From the NCBI GenBank assembly GCA_028709235.1, contig JAQVXL010000020.1, positions 1-36,515 of the forward strand: DNA of 36,515 nucleotides. Reading direction: 5' to 3'. Of the stretch, positions 24,965 to 32,806 are shown piece by piece. The notes beneath the pieces were generated by a model. That model did not search any database and had not been told where the DNA came from. It saw only the letters and a list, made by a program, of their open reading frames with translations. Both the position numbers and the translations under genes were made by a program. The first letter of the stretch is position 1. Each line of letters opens with the position of its first letter. The stretch comes from Desulfotomaculaceae bacterium. GTDB taxonomy: Bacteria > Bacillota > Desulfotomaculia > Desulfotomaculales > Pelotomaculaceae.

Positions 24965-24997
24965 AAAAAACCGCCTCGGAAAGCCCCGGGGCGGTTC
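24965..24997 (-). terminator. Intrinsic terminator of the SRP RNA
   Basis: On the minus strand AACCGCC...GGCGGTT closes a GC-rich stem (one wobble pair) followed by six T residues. It sits just after the SRP RNA 3' end and before dnaX. Confidence 0.88.
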
Positions 24998-25005
24998 TGA
25001 AAATC

Positions 25006-25276
25006 AAGCCGTGCACCTGCCTTCGAATAGTAACTTCCGGGCGATACAACCGCAGGTGGCTCAGACCAGGCGCCCTCGCGGCACCCGGAGTATTTCCCTT
25101 AGTGCTGCTTCCGTCAAGACCTGACACGGTTCAGGAAACTCCGTCGCACGAGACCCAATCGTCAACGCTCCTTACGGCAGTCGGACCCCACAAGCTAAAC
25201 CCTCGGGCAGGAATTCAACCCCGCTATAGCGGATTGCGGGTACAGGGCACCGCTACCTCCCCGTCTAGCACGGCAA
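25006..25276 (-). ncRNA. ffs: Signal recognition particle RNA, large Bacillus type
   Basis: A 4.5S/6S-type SRP RNA of about 270 nt. The terminal helix pairs GCCGTGC (25274-25268) with GCACGGC (25014-25008). The conserved 5' domain has GGGGAGGTAGCGGTGCC; the Ffh-binding hairpin region has GTGTCAGGTC and GACGGAAGCAGCA around 25090-25135. The length and the presence of an Alu-like domain fit the Gram-positive spore-former form. It binds Ffh for cotranslational membrane targeting. Exact ends are estimated from the helix. Confidence 0.93.
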
Positions 25277-25285
25277 ATTATTTAC

Positions 25286-25375
25286 TGGCGGAGAGACAGG
25301 GATTCGAACCCTGGAGACAGTTACCCGTCCACACGCTCTCCAGGCGTGCGCCTTCATCCACTCGGCCATCTCTCC
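25286..25375 (-). tRNA. tRNA-Ser (GGA anticodon)
   Basis: A 90-nt class II tRNA. The acceptor stem is GGAGAGA with TCTCTCC, discriminator G, and the CCA end is encoded at 25288-25286. The anticodon arm is CACGC-CTGGAGA-GCGTG, so the anticodon is GGA (UCC/UCU codons). A long variable arm is present, and the T loop reads GGTTCGAATCC. It is immediately upstream of SRP RNA, as in Bacillus. Confidence 0.97.
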
Positions 25376-25393
25376 GTGCACTACGTAAAAAAT

Positions 25394-25422
25394 ATTATAC
25401 CTTTATTTTTGCTGATCTGCAA
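25394..25422 (-). promoter_or_regulatory. Promoter of the tRNA-Ser/SRP RNA transcript
   Basis: TTGCAG (25422-25417) and a perfect TATAAT (25399-25394) are spaced by 17 bases. The start should fall a few bases before the tRNA. The -35 box is 15 bases beyond the helicase stop codon. Confidence 0.8.
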
Positions 25423-25437
25423 GTCCGGCAGATTGGA

Positions 25438-26910
25438 TCAAGCTCTTTTTTCTTGCTTGAAAGAGCCGCCAAACCTGCTTTTGCCCCTTGACGGCTGGCC
25501 GCCGCCGGTACGGGCGTAGCCTTTTCTGCCGCCGCCGCCACTTTTGGAGTATCCGCCCGGCTTGGGTTTTCTGGATTTATCCTGCCTGGTCCGGAACGGC
25601 CGCTCCTCGGTCAGTGTCACCGGGGTATGGTCAGTTTTTTTGGTAAGCAGCTTTAAAGCTGCTGAGAGCAGGGTAACGGCGTCGTTTTCTTCCAGTAAAT
25701 TTTCGGCCAACCCTTTGTAGTTGCTGGTGTCCCCGCTTTCTACAATGAGCAGCAGTTTATCCGCCACCAGTCGCTGCTGTCCCTCAATAGCGTCTTTAAT
25801 GGTGGGCGCCGGTATACGCGCAATTTTACCCCTGGTCATGTTTTCAATCACTCTTAAGTGGTGCATCTCTCTTGGTGTCACAAAAGTAATGGCTGTACCT
25901 GTTTTGCCGGCACGGCCGGTGCGTCCGATGCGGTGGACATAGCCCTCGGCGTCCTGGGGGATGTCAAAGTTATAGATATGGGTCACGTCGGAAATATCCA
26001 GCCCCCTGGCGGCTACGTCAGTGGCCACCAGCACCTCGATAGTGCCCTCCTTAAACCGCCGCATCACCAGATCACGCTTGGACTGGGTGAGGTCCCCGTG
26101 CAGCGCCTCAGCTGAATAACCGCGTTTACTCAGAGCCTCAAAAAGCTCGTCCACACGACGCTTGGTGCGGCCAAAGACGATGGAACGGTCCGGCGCCTGT
26201 ATATCCAGCAGGCGGCAGAAGACATCGAATTTTTGTCTCTCTTCGACATAAATATAGCTTTGGACGGTGTTGGCAACCGTCACCTGCCTGCCTGCAATTC
26301 TGATTACCTCCGGGTTTCTCATAAACCGCCGGGCCAGGGCCAGGATTGGACCGGGCATGGTGGCAGAAAAAAGCAGGGTCTGGCGTTCCTCAGGCACTTC
26401 CGTGAGAATAGTCTCAATATCCTCGATAAAACCCATATTCAGCATTTCGTCAGCCTCATCCAAAACCACCATTTTAACCTGCTGCAAACGGACTGTCTTG
26501 CGCCTCATGTGATCCATCAGCCGGCCAGGTGTCCCCACAATAATATGCGGCTTGTTCTTAAGGGCCCTGATTTGACGGAGAATATCCTGGCCGCCATAGA
26601 TCGGCAGCGTGTGTATGCCCTTATACTGCCCAATTTTGTTTAGTTCTTCAGCTACCTGGATGGCCAGTTCACGGGTCGGCGTTAAGACAATCCCCTGGAT
26701 CTGCTCTTGCTCCACCTTAAAAGTCTCCACCATCGGAATGCCAAAGGCAGCTGTCTTACCGGTCCCGGTATGGGCCTGCCCAATCAAGTCCTGGCCCTGC
26801 AAACCCAGGGGCACAGACTGTTCCTGTATGGGTGTCGCTTCTTCAAAGCCCATATTGTTGAGGGCCTTAATCACTTGTTCGTTTAAACCAAAATCATTGA
26901 ATGTTTTCAT
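25438..26910 (-). CDS. DEAD-box ATP-dependent RNA helicase (CshA/DeaD type)
   Basis: RNA helicase of 490 residues with the full motif set: Q motif ([15 protein letters not shown]), motif [10 protein letters not shown], Ia [18 protein letters not shown], motif [19 protein letters not shown] and [10 protein letters not shown]. An RNA-binding-type middle region is followed by a basic, Gly/Arg/Lys-rich tail ([20 protein letters not shown]). Such enzymes help ribosome assembly and RNA decay, often at low temperature. AAAGGGG precedes ATG at 26910. It has a long leader of possibly over 100 bases and is not in an operon. Confidence 0.94.
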   Translation of the reverse strand: MKTFNDFGLNEQVIKALNNMGFEEATPIQEQSVPLGLQGQDLIGQAHTGTGKTAAFGIPMVETFKVEQEQIQGIVLTPTRELAIQVAEELNKIGQYKGIHTLPIYGGQDILRQIRALKNKPHIIVGTPGRLMDHMRRKTVRLQQVKMVVLDEADEMLNMGFIEDIETILTEVPEERQTLLFSATMPGPILALARRFMRNPEVIRIAGRQVTVANTVQSYIYVEERQKFDVFCRLLDIQAPDRSIVFGRTKRRVDELFEALSKRGYSAEALHGDLTQSKRDLVMRRFKEGTIEVLVATDVAARGLDISDVTHIYNFDIPQDAEGYVHRIGRTGRAGKTGTAITFVTPREMHHLRVIENMTRGKIARIPAPTIKDAIEGQQRLVADKLLLIVESGDTSNYKGLAENLLEENDAVTLLSAALKLLTKKTDHTPVTLTEERPFRTRQDKSRKPKPGGYSKSGGGGRKGYARTGGGQPSRGKSRFGGSFKQEKRA

Positions 26911-27102
26911 TACTTACTCTTCCCCTTTACTACCTGGATGTTTACTAATATCATTTCCACTTTGTGTCTAAATATAAAACAAAGAGGAAATCGCTGATCA
27001 AAGCGATAACCCCTTTAATGTCAAAGCTTCTGGTGGCGGAAAAATGCTTGAGTTCAAAGAAACACATGTTATTATACATGATTTCCATTAAATGTGCAAT
27101 AT
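26911..27102. other. Leader and upstream region of the DEAD-box helicase
   Basis: No gene is visible. On the minus strand a TTGACA (27024-27019) could be a -35 box, but no good -10 lies 17 bases on. ATCGCT-TTGATC-AGCGAT forms a small hairpin in the same area. The TA-rich stretch 27060-27105 follows the gene remnant listed next. Confidence 0.4.
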
Positions 27103-27282
27103 TTATTTTTTTGAGGACAATCCCCCTTTGCCCCCGTTCAGCAGCACCCAGCCCTCTTTGGCGATTAACCCTCCCAAACTGTAGGCTAAATCATAATTTT
27201 CCGGTAAAACATCCTCACCGCCGCCGATAACTCCAACAATATACCTGCTAATTTTAACCTGCTCCTTCCGCTGTAGAATCAA
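27103..27282 (-). pseudogene. Truncated SLOG/TIGR00725-type (LOG-like) nucleotide-binding protein remnant
   Basis: Reading the minus strand gives about 60 codons ending in TAA at 27103-27105. The product contains RYIVGVIGGGEDV, then ENYDLAYSLGGLIAKEGW and VLLNGGKGGLS. These are the first beta-alpha-beta units of the SLOG/LOG fold, where the family normally continues GGxGGVM-EA and a further 100 residues. Here the frame ends four codons after GGLS, and the next bases look noncoding. The TTG at 27282 could start it behind nothing better than weak context. It is probably a decayed gene, lying after the terminator of the HisKA-like gene. Confidence 0.6.
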
Positions 27283-27291
27283 CCCTATCTA

Positions 27292-27321
27292 AAAACCTCT
27301 AAACATATGTTTAGAGGTTTT
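27292..27321 (-). terminator. Intrinsic terminator after the HisKA-like gene
   Basis: A perfect 30-base palindrome (AAAACCTCTAAACAT and its complement) followed on the minus strand by a T run and TAG. It is about 65 bases beyond the gene and can work in either direction. Confidence 0.75.
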
Positions 27322-27385
27322 CTTCTGGGGCTTTAAAATTCCTTTATGTATTTGGCAGAGCCGGGGACGTCACAAACAAAGGACG

Positions 27386-27664
27386 CTAATGGTATTTGCC
27401 TCGCAAAATCAAGTTATTCAAAGTAGTGGATTTGCAGCCAGAGTCATAGTTATCATCGTTATAGTAATCATCACCGCTAAGATAAAGTGCTGCTATTACA
27501 GTGTTCAGCGCACTAAGCTTATCGATTTGCTGGATAATTGAATTGATATATTGCTTCGACCAGTTAGGGTGCTCGCATTCCAGCGCCATCTGGGCATAGC
27601 CCCTGATTACAGTAGCCTTGTCGGTCAATTCGTCAAGCATCCATGCGAGTTCTGCCCTGTTCAC
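27386..27664 (-). CDS. Small HisKA-like helical protein without phosphoacceptor histidine
   Basis: Protein of 92 residues, function unknown. Its first 25 residues, including MLDELTDKATVIRGYAQMAL, resemble the histidine-kinase dimerisation helix (H-E-L-x-T-P-L-T-x-I-x-G-Y-x-E-L), but Asp replaces the phosphoacceptor His. A second helix (YINSIIQQIDKLSALNTVIAAL) could complete a two-helix hairpin. The tail is polar and acidic (GDDYYNDDNYDSG). No kinase ATPase domain follows. GTG start at 27664 with GGGGGTG upstream. It could be a dimerising decoy or a kinase fragment; neither is proven. Confidence 0.65.
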   Translation of the reverse strand: MNRAELAWMLDELTDKATVIRGYAQMALECEHPNWSKQYINSIIQQIDKLSALNTVIAALYLSGDDYYNDDNYDSGCKSTTLNNLILRGKYH

Positions 27665-27788
27665 AACTTCACCCCCTGAATTCTTATTTATTTATAAATA
27701 ATAGTCGATAAAAATTAATTATTTATTTGTAATTCCTTTTTTTTCTCTTAATTTTTGACAACAATGGGGCCCGGTCCTCGGTTTGGCC

Positions 27789-28481
27789 TTATTCAGCCAT
27801 GCTTTTCAGGGCGTCTAATTCCTTAATTTTAATCGAATCCCGGTGGAATTCGATCACGCCCTCGTCCCTCATCCGGCACATCTCGCGGGAAAGAGCCGGG
27901 CGGGAAGTATTCAGGAAATCGGCCAGCTCGTTCCGTTTCATGGACAGCATGAAAGTAGCGCTGCCCGCCCTATTAAACTGCTCGAGCAGGAAAGTGCTGA
28001 TCTTTCCCCTCAAACTCTTTATGGTCAGGTATTCCAACTTGCGGTGCAGCATCAACGCCTGGCCGGAAACGATCTCCAGCATGTTCGTAATCAGCTGCCT
28101 GTGACTGGCGCATAACCTTTCACAGTTGCCGATGATTTTGCCGGCCGGCAGAAACATAACCGTGCAGGCTGTCCGGGCGGTCACCGAAACCGGCCACACC
28201 CCTTCTCCCGAAAACGCGGATACTTCTCCGAACATCTCACCGGGGCCCTTTACCGCCATAATGACCCGGTTGCCGGCCGCATTCTCCTTGGTCACTACCA
28301 CCTCGCCGGACATTACTATCCCCAGTCCAGTGAATTTCTCGCCGGCGACAGCGGCCAGTTCATTCTTTTCGTAGGCGCTTACTTTTGGTTTCAAGCAGCC
28401 AAACACTATATTCAGTTCTTCCGGGGTGATCCTTTTGAATAATTCACAGGCGGACAAATCATTGACCCATTTTTTAAACAT
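27789..28481 (-). CDS. Crp/Fnr family transcriptional regulator (HcpR-like position)
   Basis: Regulator of 230 residues. The cyclic-nucleotide-binding-type beta barrel spans about 20-135 (LAAVAGEKFTGLGIVMSGEVVV, GPGEMFGEVSAFSGEG), a dimerisation helix follows, and the winged HTH is at about 177-225 (MKRNELADFLNTSRPALSREMCRMRDEG). No N-terminal Fe-S cysteine cluster of the Fnr kind is seen. It is transcribed away from the ferredoxin-hcp genes, from which only 113 bases separate it. Regulation of hcp in response to nitrosative or redox stress is inferred from this arrangement. Confidence 0.9.
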   Translation of the reverse strand: MFKKWVNDLSACELFKRITPEELNIVFGCLKPKVSAYEKNELAAVAGEKFTGLGIVMSGEVVVTKENAAGNRVIMAVKGPGEMFGEVSAFSGEGVWPVSVTARTACTVMFLPAGKIIGNCERLCASHRQLITNMLEIVSGQALMLHRKLEYLTIKSLRGKISTFLLEQFNRAGSATFMLSMKRNELADFLNTSRPALSREMCRMRDEGVIEFHRDSIKIKELDALKSMAE

Positions 28482-28503
28482 TTTTCTTCACGCCCCGTTT
28501 TTG

Positions 28504-28517
28504 GTAACCAGGGTTAC
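28504..28517. promoter_or_regulatory. Candidate Crp/Fnr operator GTAAC-N4-GTTAC
   Basis: The palindrome GTAAC-CAGG-GTTAC, extended to GGTAACC/GGTTACC, lies between the regulator and the ferredoxin-hcp genes. It is centred 41.5 bases before a start site implied by a TAAGAT -10-like box at 28540-28545. This is the classical class II activation geometry of Crp/Fnr proteins. Binding by the neighbouring regulator is inferred. Confidence 0.6.
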
Positions 28518-28594
28518 CGCATTAATTACTTCACTACAATAAGATAGTCTTACAAAAGTTACAAGGATATCTTTAAAAATAAGGAGGGGCTTGC

Positions 28595-29317
28595 ATGATC
28601 AGGGAAATCATTAAGATCGATGAAGAAAAATGCAACGGCTGCGGGCTTTGTGTCGATGCCTGCGACGAGGGAGCCCTGCAAATGGTCGACGGCAAAGCAA
28701 AACTTGTATCAGAAAGTTATTGTGACGGGCTGGGAGCATGTCTGCCGGAATGTCCAACCGGAGCGCTTACTATTGAGAAACGCAAAGCAGAGGCCTTCGA
28801 CGAAGAAGCTGTAAAGAAATACATGGCAGCGCAAAAAACTCAGCCCCCCCCAACACTGGCCTGCGGCTGCCCCGGCACCCACGCCCGGGCTATCGAAAGA
28901 AAAGAAGAAGCAGTGCCTGCGGCAGCGCCGGTACAGGTTGTTCGGTCAACCTCACAGCTGCGCCAGTGGCCCTGTCAGATTAAACTGGTGCCGGTAAACG
29001 CGCCTTATTTCGATGACGCCCACCTGCTGGTGGCGGCAGACTGCACAGCCTACGCCTATGCTGACATCCATAAAGACTACATGCGCAACAAAATCACAAT
29101 TATCGGCTGCACGAAGCTGGATGACATCGATTACACGGAAAAACTGACCGGCATATTAAAATCCCATGATCTAAAAAGCGTCACCGTGCTGCGCATGGAA
29201 GTGCCCTGCTGCAGCGGGATTGTCAACTCGGTAAAACAGGCTCTGATCAACAGTGGTAAAATGATACCCTGGAGTATAGTTACTGTCACCACCGACGGAA
29301 ATATTGCCGAAGACTAG
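28595..29317 (+). CDS. Ferredoxin-domain protein of the hcp locus
   Basis: Protein of 240 residues with an N-terminal two-cluster ferredoxin domain: CNGCGLCVDAC (about 13-23) and YCDGLGACLPECPTGAL (about 48-64), the second spaced C-x4-C-x3 in place of CxxC. A Pro-rich linker leads to a C-terminal domain (about 125-240, QIKLVPVNAPYF..., VLRMEVPCCSGIV) with a CC pair and no recognisable catalytic motif. AAGGAGGGG precedes ATG. Such proteins accompany hcp in many anaerobes and probably deliver electrons to it; this is inference from location. Confidence 0.88.
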   Translation: MIREIIKIDEEKCNGCGLCVDACDEGALQMVDGKAKLVSESYCDGLGACLPECPTGALTIEKRKAEAFDEEAVKKYMAAQKTQPPPTLACGCPGTHARAIERKEEAVPAAAPVQVVRSTSQLRQWPCQIKLVPVNAPYFDDAHLLVAADCTAYAYADIHKDYMRNKITIIGCTKLDDIDYTEKLTGILKSHDLKSVTVLRMEVPCCSGIVNSVKQALINSGKMIPWSIVTVTTDGNIAED

Positions 29318-29499
29318 GGACCGTTTCAGCCGGCCATATTGTCGATTAATGTTGGCAATAGTCTTTTGCTTGCTTATTAACAAATATTTAAGGATTTCTT
29401 AATTTACCCGTAAGCCACTGAAATTATAATAAACAAGATAAGAGGAATCAGAACAAGCGAATGGATAAAGTGCGTTAAAAGATAAGGAGGGGTAAAAAA

Positions 29500-31053
29500 A
29501 TGTTTTGTTTTCAATGTGAACAGACTGCGGGAGGTAAAGGCTGCACCAAAGTAGGCGTGTGCGGCAAAAAGCCGGAAATCGCCGACAAGCAGGACGAGCT
29601 GACCGGCGCTATGGTCGGGCTGGCCCGTGCCGCACAGGACCAGACTCCTGGCGGACAAGCAGACGCGTTGATGCTGCAGGGGCTTTTTGCCACCATCACC
29701 AACGTTAACTTTGACGGTGACCGTATTGACGAACTAATAAGCCTGATTCAGGCCGAAAAAGAAAAGTTGGGAGGCGCGGCTGACCTGGACCCCTCAACTC
29801 TCTGGCAGGGCGATACAGATATGGTGTCCCTGCGCTCCACCCTGCTTTTCGGGATGCGCGGCATGGCGGCTTACGCCTGGCACGCCCATCTGCTGGGCAA
29901 AAAAGACAATGAAGTAACCGCGTGGCTCTACAAGGGCATGCACGCCATCGGTGAAGAGCATACCGTAGAGGAATGGCTGGACTTGATCATGGAATTCGGG
30001 CAGGTCAACCTCAAGTGCATGGCCCTGCTGGACGAGGCCAACACCACAGCTTACGGCCAACCGGCGCCGGTTAAAGTCCCTTTGACCGTTGAAAAAGGGC
30101 CTTTTATCATCATCACCGGCCACGACCTGTATGACTTGAAGCAGCTGCTCGAGCAAACCGAGGGCAAGGGCATCAATATCTACACCCACGGCGAAATGCT
30201 GCCTGCCCACGCTTACCCGGAACTAAATAAACACAAGCATTTAAAAGGTAATTTCGGTACTGCCTGGCAGAGCCAGCAGAAGGAATTTGACGGCGTCCCG
30301 GCGCCCATACTGTATACAACTAACTGCTTGATGCCGCCCAGAGCTTCTTATTCCGACAGGATTTTTACCACTGACGCCGTCGGCTACCCGGGCCTTAAAC
30401 ATATTAAGAGCACTAACGGGACGAAAGATTTCACCCCTGTAATCAATATGGCTTTAGAACTTGGCGGTTGGGCCGAGGACATGAAGTTTACCGGCATTAA
30501 CGGCGGCTCGGAAGTAATGACCGGCTTTGCCCACGGCACTGTCCTGGGCGTCGCCGACAAGGTCATCGAGGCAGTTAAAGCCGGCGCCATTAAACATTTC
30601 TTCCTGGTAGGCGGCTGTGACGGCGCCAGAGCCGGCAGAAACTACTACACTGAGTATGTTAAGCAAACTCCCCAGGACACCATCGTCCTGACCCTGGCCT
30701 GCGGCAAATACCGCTTTAACGACCTGGACATCGGCGAAATCGGCGGCCTGCCGCGCCTCATGGACATGGGCCAGTGCAACGACGCCTATTCCGCCATCCA
30801 GGTGGCGGTAGCTCTGGCGAGCGCCTTTGACTGCGGGGTAAACGAACTGCCCTTAACTCTCAATATCTCGTGGTATGAGCAGAAAGCAGTATGCATCCTG
30901 CTGACCCTGCTGTCGCTGGGGATCAAGAACATCTACCTGGGTCCCACGCTGCCTGCGTTCCTCTCCCCCAACGTGCTCAACGTCCTGGTGGAGAAGTTCA
31001 ACATCACGCCGATCAGCACCCCGGAAGCCGACCTGAAGGCAGTCCTGGGCTAG
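29500..31053 (+). CDS. hcp: Hybrid-cluster protein (hydroxylamine reductase / NO-reducing HCP)
   Basis: Protein of 517 residues with an N-terminal MFCFQCEQTAGGKGC...VC cluster (Cys3, 6, 15, 21: Cx2Cx8Cx5C), the spacing of [4Fe-4S]-type HCPs. Hybrid-cluster segments include HGEMLPAHAYP, TTNCLMPP, GVNGGSEV-like GINGGSEVMTGFAHG, and FLVGGCDGARAGRNYY with TLACGKYRFN. HCPs reduce hydroxylamine in vitro and are now thought to reduce nitric oxide. AAGGAGGGG precedes ATG. A TTGGCA/TATTAA pair at 29352-29380 could give it its own promoter, and the Crp/Fnr site may control both genes. Confidence 0.96.
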   Translation: MFCFQCEQTAGGKGCTKVGVCGKKPEIADKQDELTGAMVGLARAAQDQTPGGQADALMLQGLFATITNVNFDGDRIDELISLIQAEKEKLGGAADLDPSTLWQGDTDMVSLRSTLLFGMRGMAAYAWHAHLLGKKDNEVTAWLYKGMHAIGEEHTVEEWLDLIMEFGQVNLKCMALLDEANTTAYGQPAPVKVPLTVEKGPFIIITGHDLYDLKQLLEQTEGKGINIYTHGEMLPAHAYPELNKHKHLKGNFGTAWQSQQKEFDGVPAPILYTTNCLMPPRASYSDRIFTTDAVGYPGLKHIKSTNGTKDFTPVINMALELGGWAEDMKFTGINGGSEVMTGFAHGTVLGVADKVIEAVKAGAIKHFFLVGGCDGARAGRNYYTEYVKQTPQDTIVLTLACGKYRFNDLDIGEIGGLPRLMDMGQCNDAYSAIQVAVALASAFDCGVNELPLTLNISWYEQKAVCILLTLLSLGIKNIYLGPTLPAFLSPNVLNVLVEKFNITPISTPEADLKAVLG

Positions 31054-31063
31054 TTAGCCTAGA

Positions 31064-31102
31064 AAAAAGAACCGGAAAGAAAGCCTTCCGGTTCTTTTTT
31101 TT
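31064..31102 (+). terminator. Intrinsic terminator of hcp
   Basis: AAGAACCGGAA pairs with TTCCGGTTCTT across an 8-base loop, and eight T residues follow. It stands directly after the hcp stop and ends this plus-strand unit. Confidence 0.93.
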
Positions 31103-31167
31103 GCCTGTTTTACCCGCTCTTGCTGCGCCTGGCTGAGTATTACATAATGCGCGCACCTGACATAGAA

Positions 31168-32268
31168 TCATTTTTCTTTATTAATTTTTTCATCCCGATT
31201 TCCTTGCTCCCGCTGGTAAAGCACCCGCCTGGGATAAGGCGCCTCGATACCTGCCCGGTCCAGGGCCTTCTTAAAGCGCCGGCGCAGTTCCCTTTCGACA
31301 CGCCAGTTTTCCCCGGGCAAGGAGGGCACGATGACCCGGATGCTTACCGCTGAGTCACCTAAATCTGTAACACCCTGCACCTGTGGCATATCAATAACTG
31401 CCTCTATTTCCTGGAAGGCCGCTTCACACTCCTGCTGCAAAACCGCTATGGTCTTATCGATGTCTTCCTGGTAAGCGATACCAACCATTACCACGCCCAA
31501 CAACGGCCCCCGGTTATAATTGGTCACCCGGGTGATTTCCCCGTTGGGGATCGTATCCAGTTGACCGGTCCACCGGCGTATTTTACAGGTGCGCAGTCCA
31601 ATTTCCTCCACAGTACCTTCCACCCCGTTGATCACCACATAGTCACCGACGTTAAACTGATTCTCAAATAATATGAAGAACCCGCTAATCACATCCTTGA
31701 CCAGGTTCTGGGCGCCAAATCCCACCGCCAGGCCCAAAATTCCGGCGCTGGCCAGAATGGCGCTGGTATTAACGTTGAATATTTGCAGTACCATAATAAA
31801 GGCAATGAAAAAGATGATATAAGTAATCACGTTGAGCAGCAATTTTTCCAGGGTTTCGGTGCGGCGATTTTCTATAATGGTATCATTATCGTATTGTTTG
31901 TGTTTTTCAAAAAACTGCTTAATTGCCAGTTGTCCTAAGCTTATCGCCAGCCTGGTCCCGACCAGCACGCCGATAATTTGCAGCGCTTTAGCTCCAAAAA
32001 ACTTCAACTGGTCAGGGGGAATGACTTTAAAATCAAAGATGTCCAGGATAATGATGACCGCAATAAAATAACCTCCATAAAGAAGAAGCGTCTGCAGCAA
32101 AATACGCGCTGAACGAATAAAACGATCAGAAATCGCCCCTTTCCCGGCTTCTTGTTCATTGCCGTCAATGCCGCGCTCTCTGAGCAACCTGTTGATCATT
32201 GCGGAAAATATTTTTATTAGGATATAAGTTGCGAGCAATACGGCCAGGGACAGGATCAGGTCGCTCAA
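31168..32268 (-). CDS. Small-conductance mechanosensitive channel (MscS family)
   Basis: Membrane channel of at least 366 residues. N-terminal helices (LILSLAVLLATYILIKIF, LLQTLLLYGGYFIAVIIIL, and IITYIIFFIAFIMVLQIF) precede the pore-lining TM3 (SAILASAGILGLAVGFGAQNLVKDVISGFFILFE), then the beta domain (YVVINGVEGTVEEIGLRTCKIR) and the C-terminal alpha-beta domain. It relieves osmotic downshock, which suits the osmolyte genes next to it. The TTG at 32268 has no ribosome binding site. The frame continues 25 codons further upstream to an ATT at 32343 with GAGGTG 7 bases before it, so the true start may be there. Confidence 0.9.
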   Translation of the reverse strand: MSDLILSLAVLLATYILIKIFSAMINRLLRERGIDGNEQEAGKGAISDRFIRSARILLQTLLLYGGYFIAVIIILDIFDFKVIPPDQLKFFGAKALQIIGVLVGTRLAISLGQLAIKQFFEKHKQYDNDTIIENRRTETLEKLLLNVITYIIFFIAFIMVLQIFNVNTSAILASAGILGLAVGFGAQNLVKDVISGFFILFENQFNVGDYVVINGVEGTVEEIGLRTCKIRRWTGQLDTIPNGEITRVTNYNRGPLLGVVMVGIAYQEDIDKTIAVLQQECEAAFQEIEAVIDMPQVQGVTDLGDSAVSIRVIVPSLPGENWRVERELRRRFKKALDRAGIEAPYPRRVLYQREQGNRDEKINKEK

Positions 32269-32465
32269 TAGATTTTGCAGGCGCCAGGGCGTAAACCACT
32301 CCTTAAACCCGGCTGCAAGCAGTTCCAGCTGCTCCTCTATAATTGCTTTTCACCTCACACATATAACAAAAATTATCGCCGGTTATTATAACATAAAAAT
32401 CTTTTATTTCCCATAAGAACCTGTATTTTACCCTGAGCAATTTTTTAATCCAGCTCCTTTCCATA

Positions 32466-32494
32466 TTGCTACCGACAACTTAATGTGATATAAT
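32466..32494 (+). promoter_or_regulatory. Promoter of the ablA-ablB leader
   Basis: TTGCTA (32466-32471) and a perfect TATAAT (32489-32494) are separated by 17 bases, placing the transcript start just before the riboswitch. Confidence 0.75.
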
Positions 32495-32527
32495 AAGTTG
32501 CAGGTAATTTATAACAAATAAATGTTT

Positions 32528-32665
32528 TTAGCGCCTAATTCTTATATTAAGAAGCGGGGGAACCAATTTTTCGGGGTGAATCTGTTTGGTCGTGCCAAAC
32601 CGTAGGGCTATCTCTAGCCCGAACCCGTCAGCTAACCTCGTAGGCGTGCAAGAGAAGAATTGGGC
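32528..32665 (+). promoter_or_regulatory. Cyclic di-AMP (ydaO/yuaA-type) riboswitch
   Basis: The sequence carries the ydaO hallmarks in order: GCGCCTAATTCTT, GCGGGGGAACCA, GGGGTGAA, an internal GGGCT/AGCCC hairpin, GAACCCGTCAGCTAACCTCG, and TAGGCGTGC, which closes the outer helix with GCGCCT. The class binds c-di-AMP and usually represses genes for potassium or osmolyte handling. It is followed at 32670 by an intrinsic terminator and then by ablA, so it should switch beta-lysine osmolyte synthesis off when c-di-AMP is high. Confidence 0.9.
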
Positions 32666-32669
32666 TGCT

Positions 32670-32706
32670 AAATAATGGCCGGATCCTTCCGGTCATTTAT
32701 TTTTCG
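32670..32706 (+). terminator. Riboswitch-controlled terminator before ablA
   Basis: AATGGCCGG pairs with CCGGTCATT across a six-base loop (one G-U pair), followed by TATTTTT. Its position right after the riboswitch makes it the likely expression platform. Confidence 0.8.
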
Positions 32707-32806
32707 CCCCTATTCCTATTTTATCCAAATTTAGCAACATTATCACAATCAATTACCCCTTACCATCGCTAGCCCTGGGAAAATAAAATTGGAGGTGCAA
32801 CCTTAT

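Noticed and set aside
26964-27230. Plus-strand 88-codon frame upstream of the helicase
   Set aside because: No ribosome binding site and low-complexity composition; the opposite strand holds the better-supported SLOG-like remnant.
29318-29499. A second regulatory RNA between the ferredoxin gene and hcp
   Set aside because: Only a possible promoter (TTGGCA/TATTAA) is seen; no conserved riboswitch core or strong hairpin.
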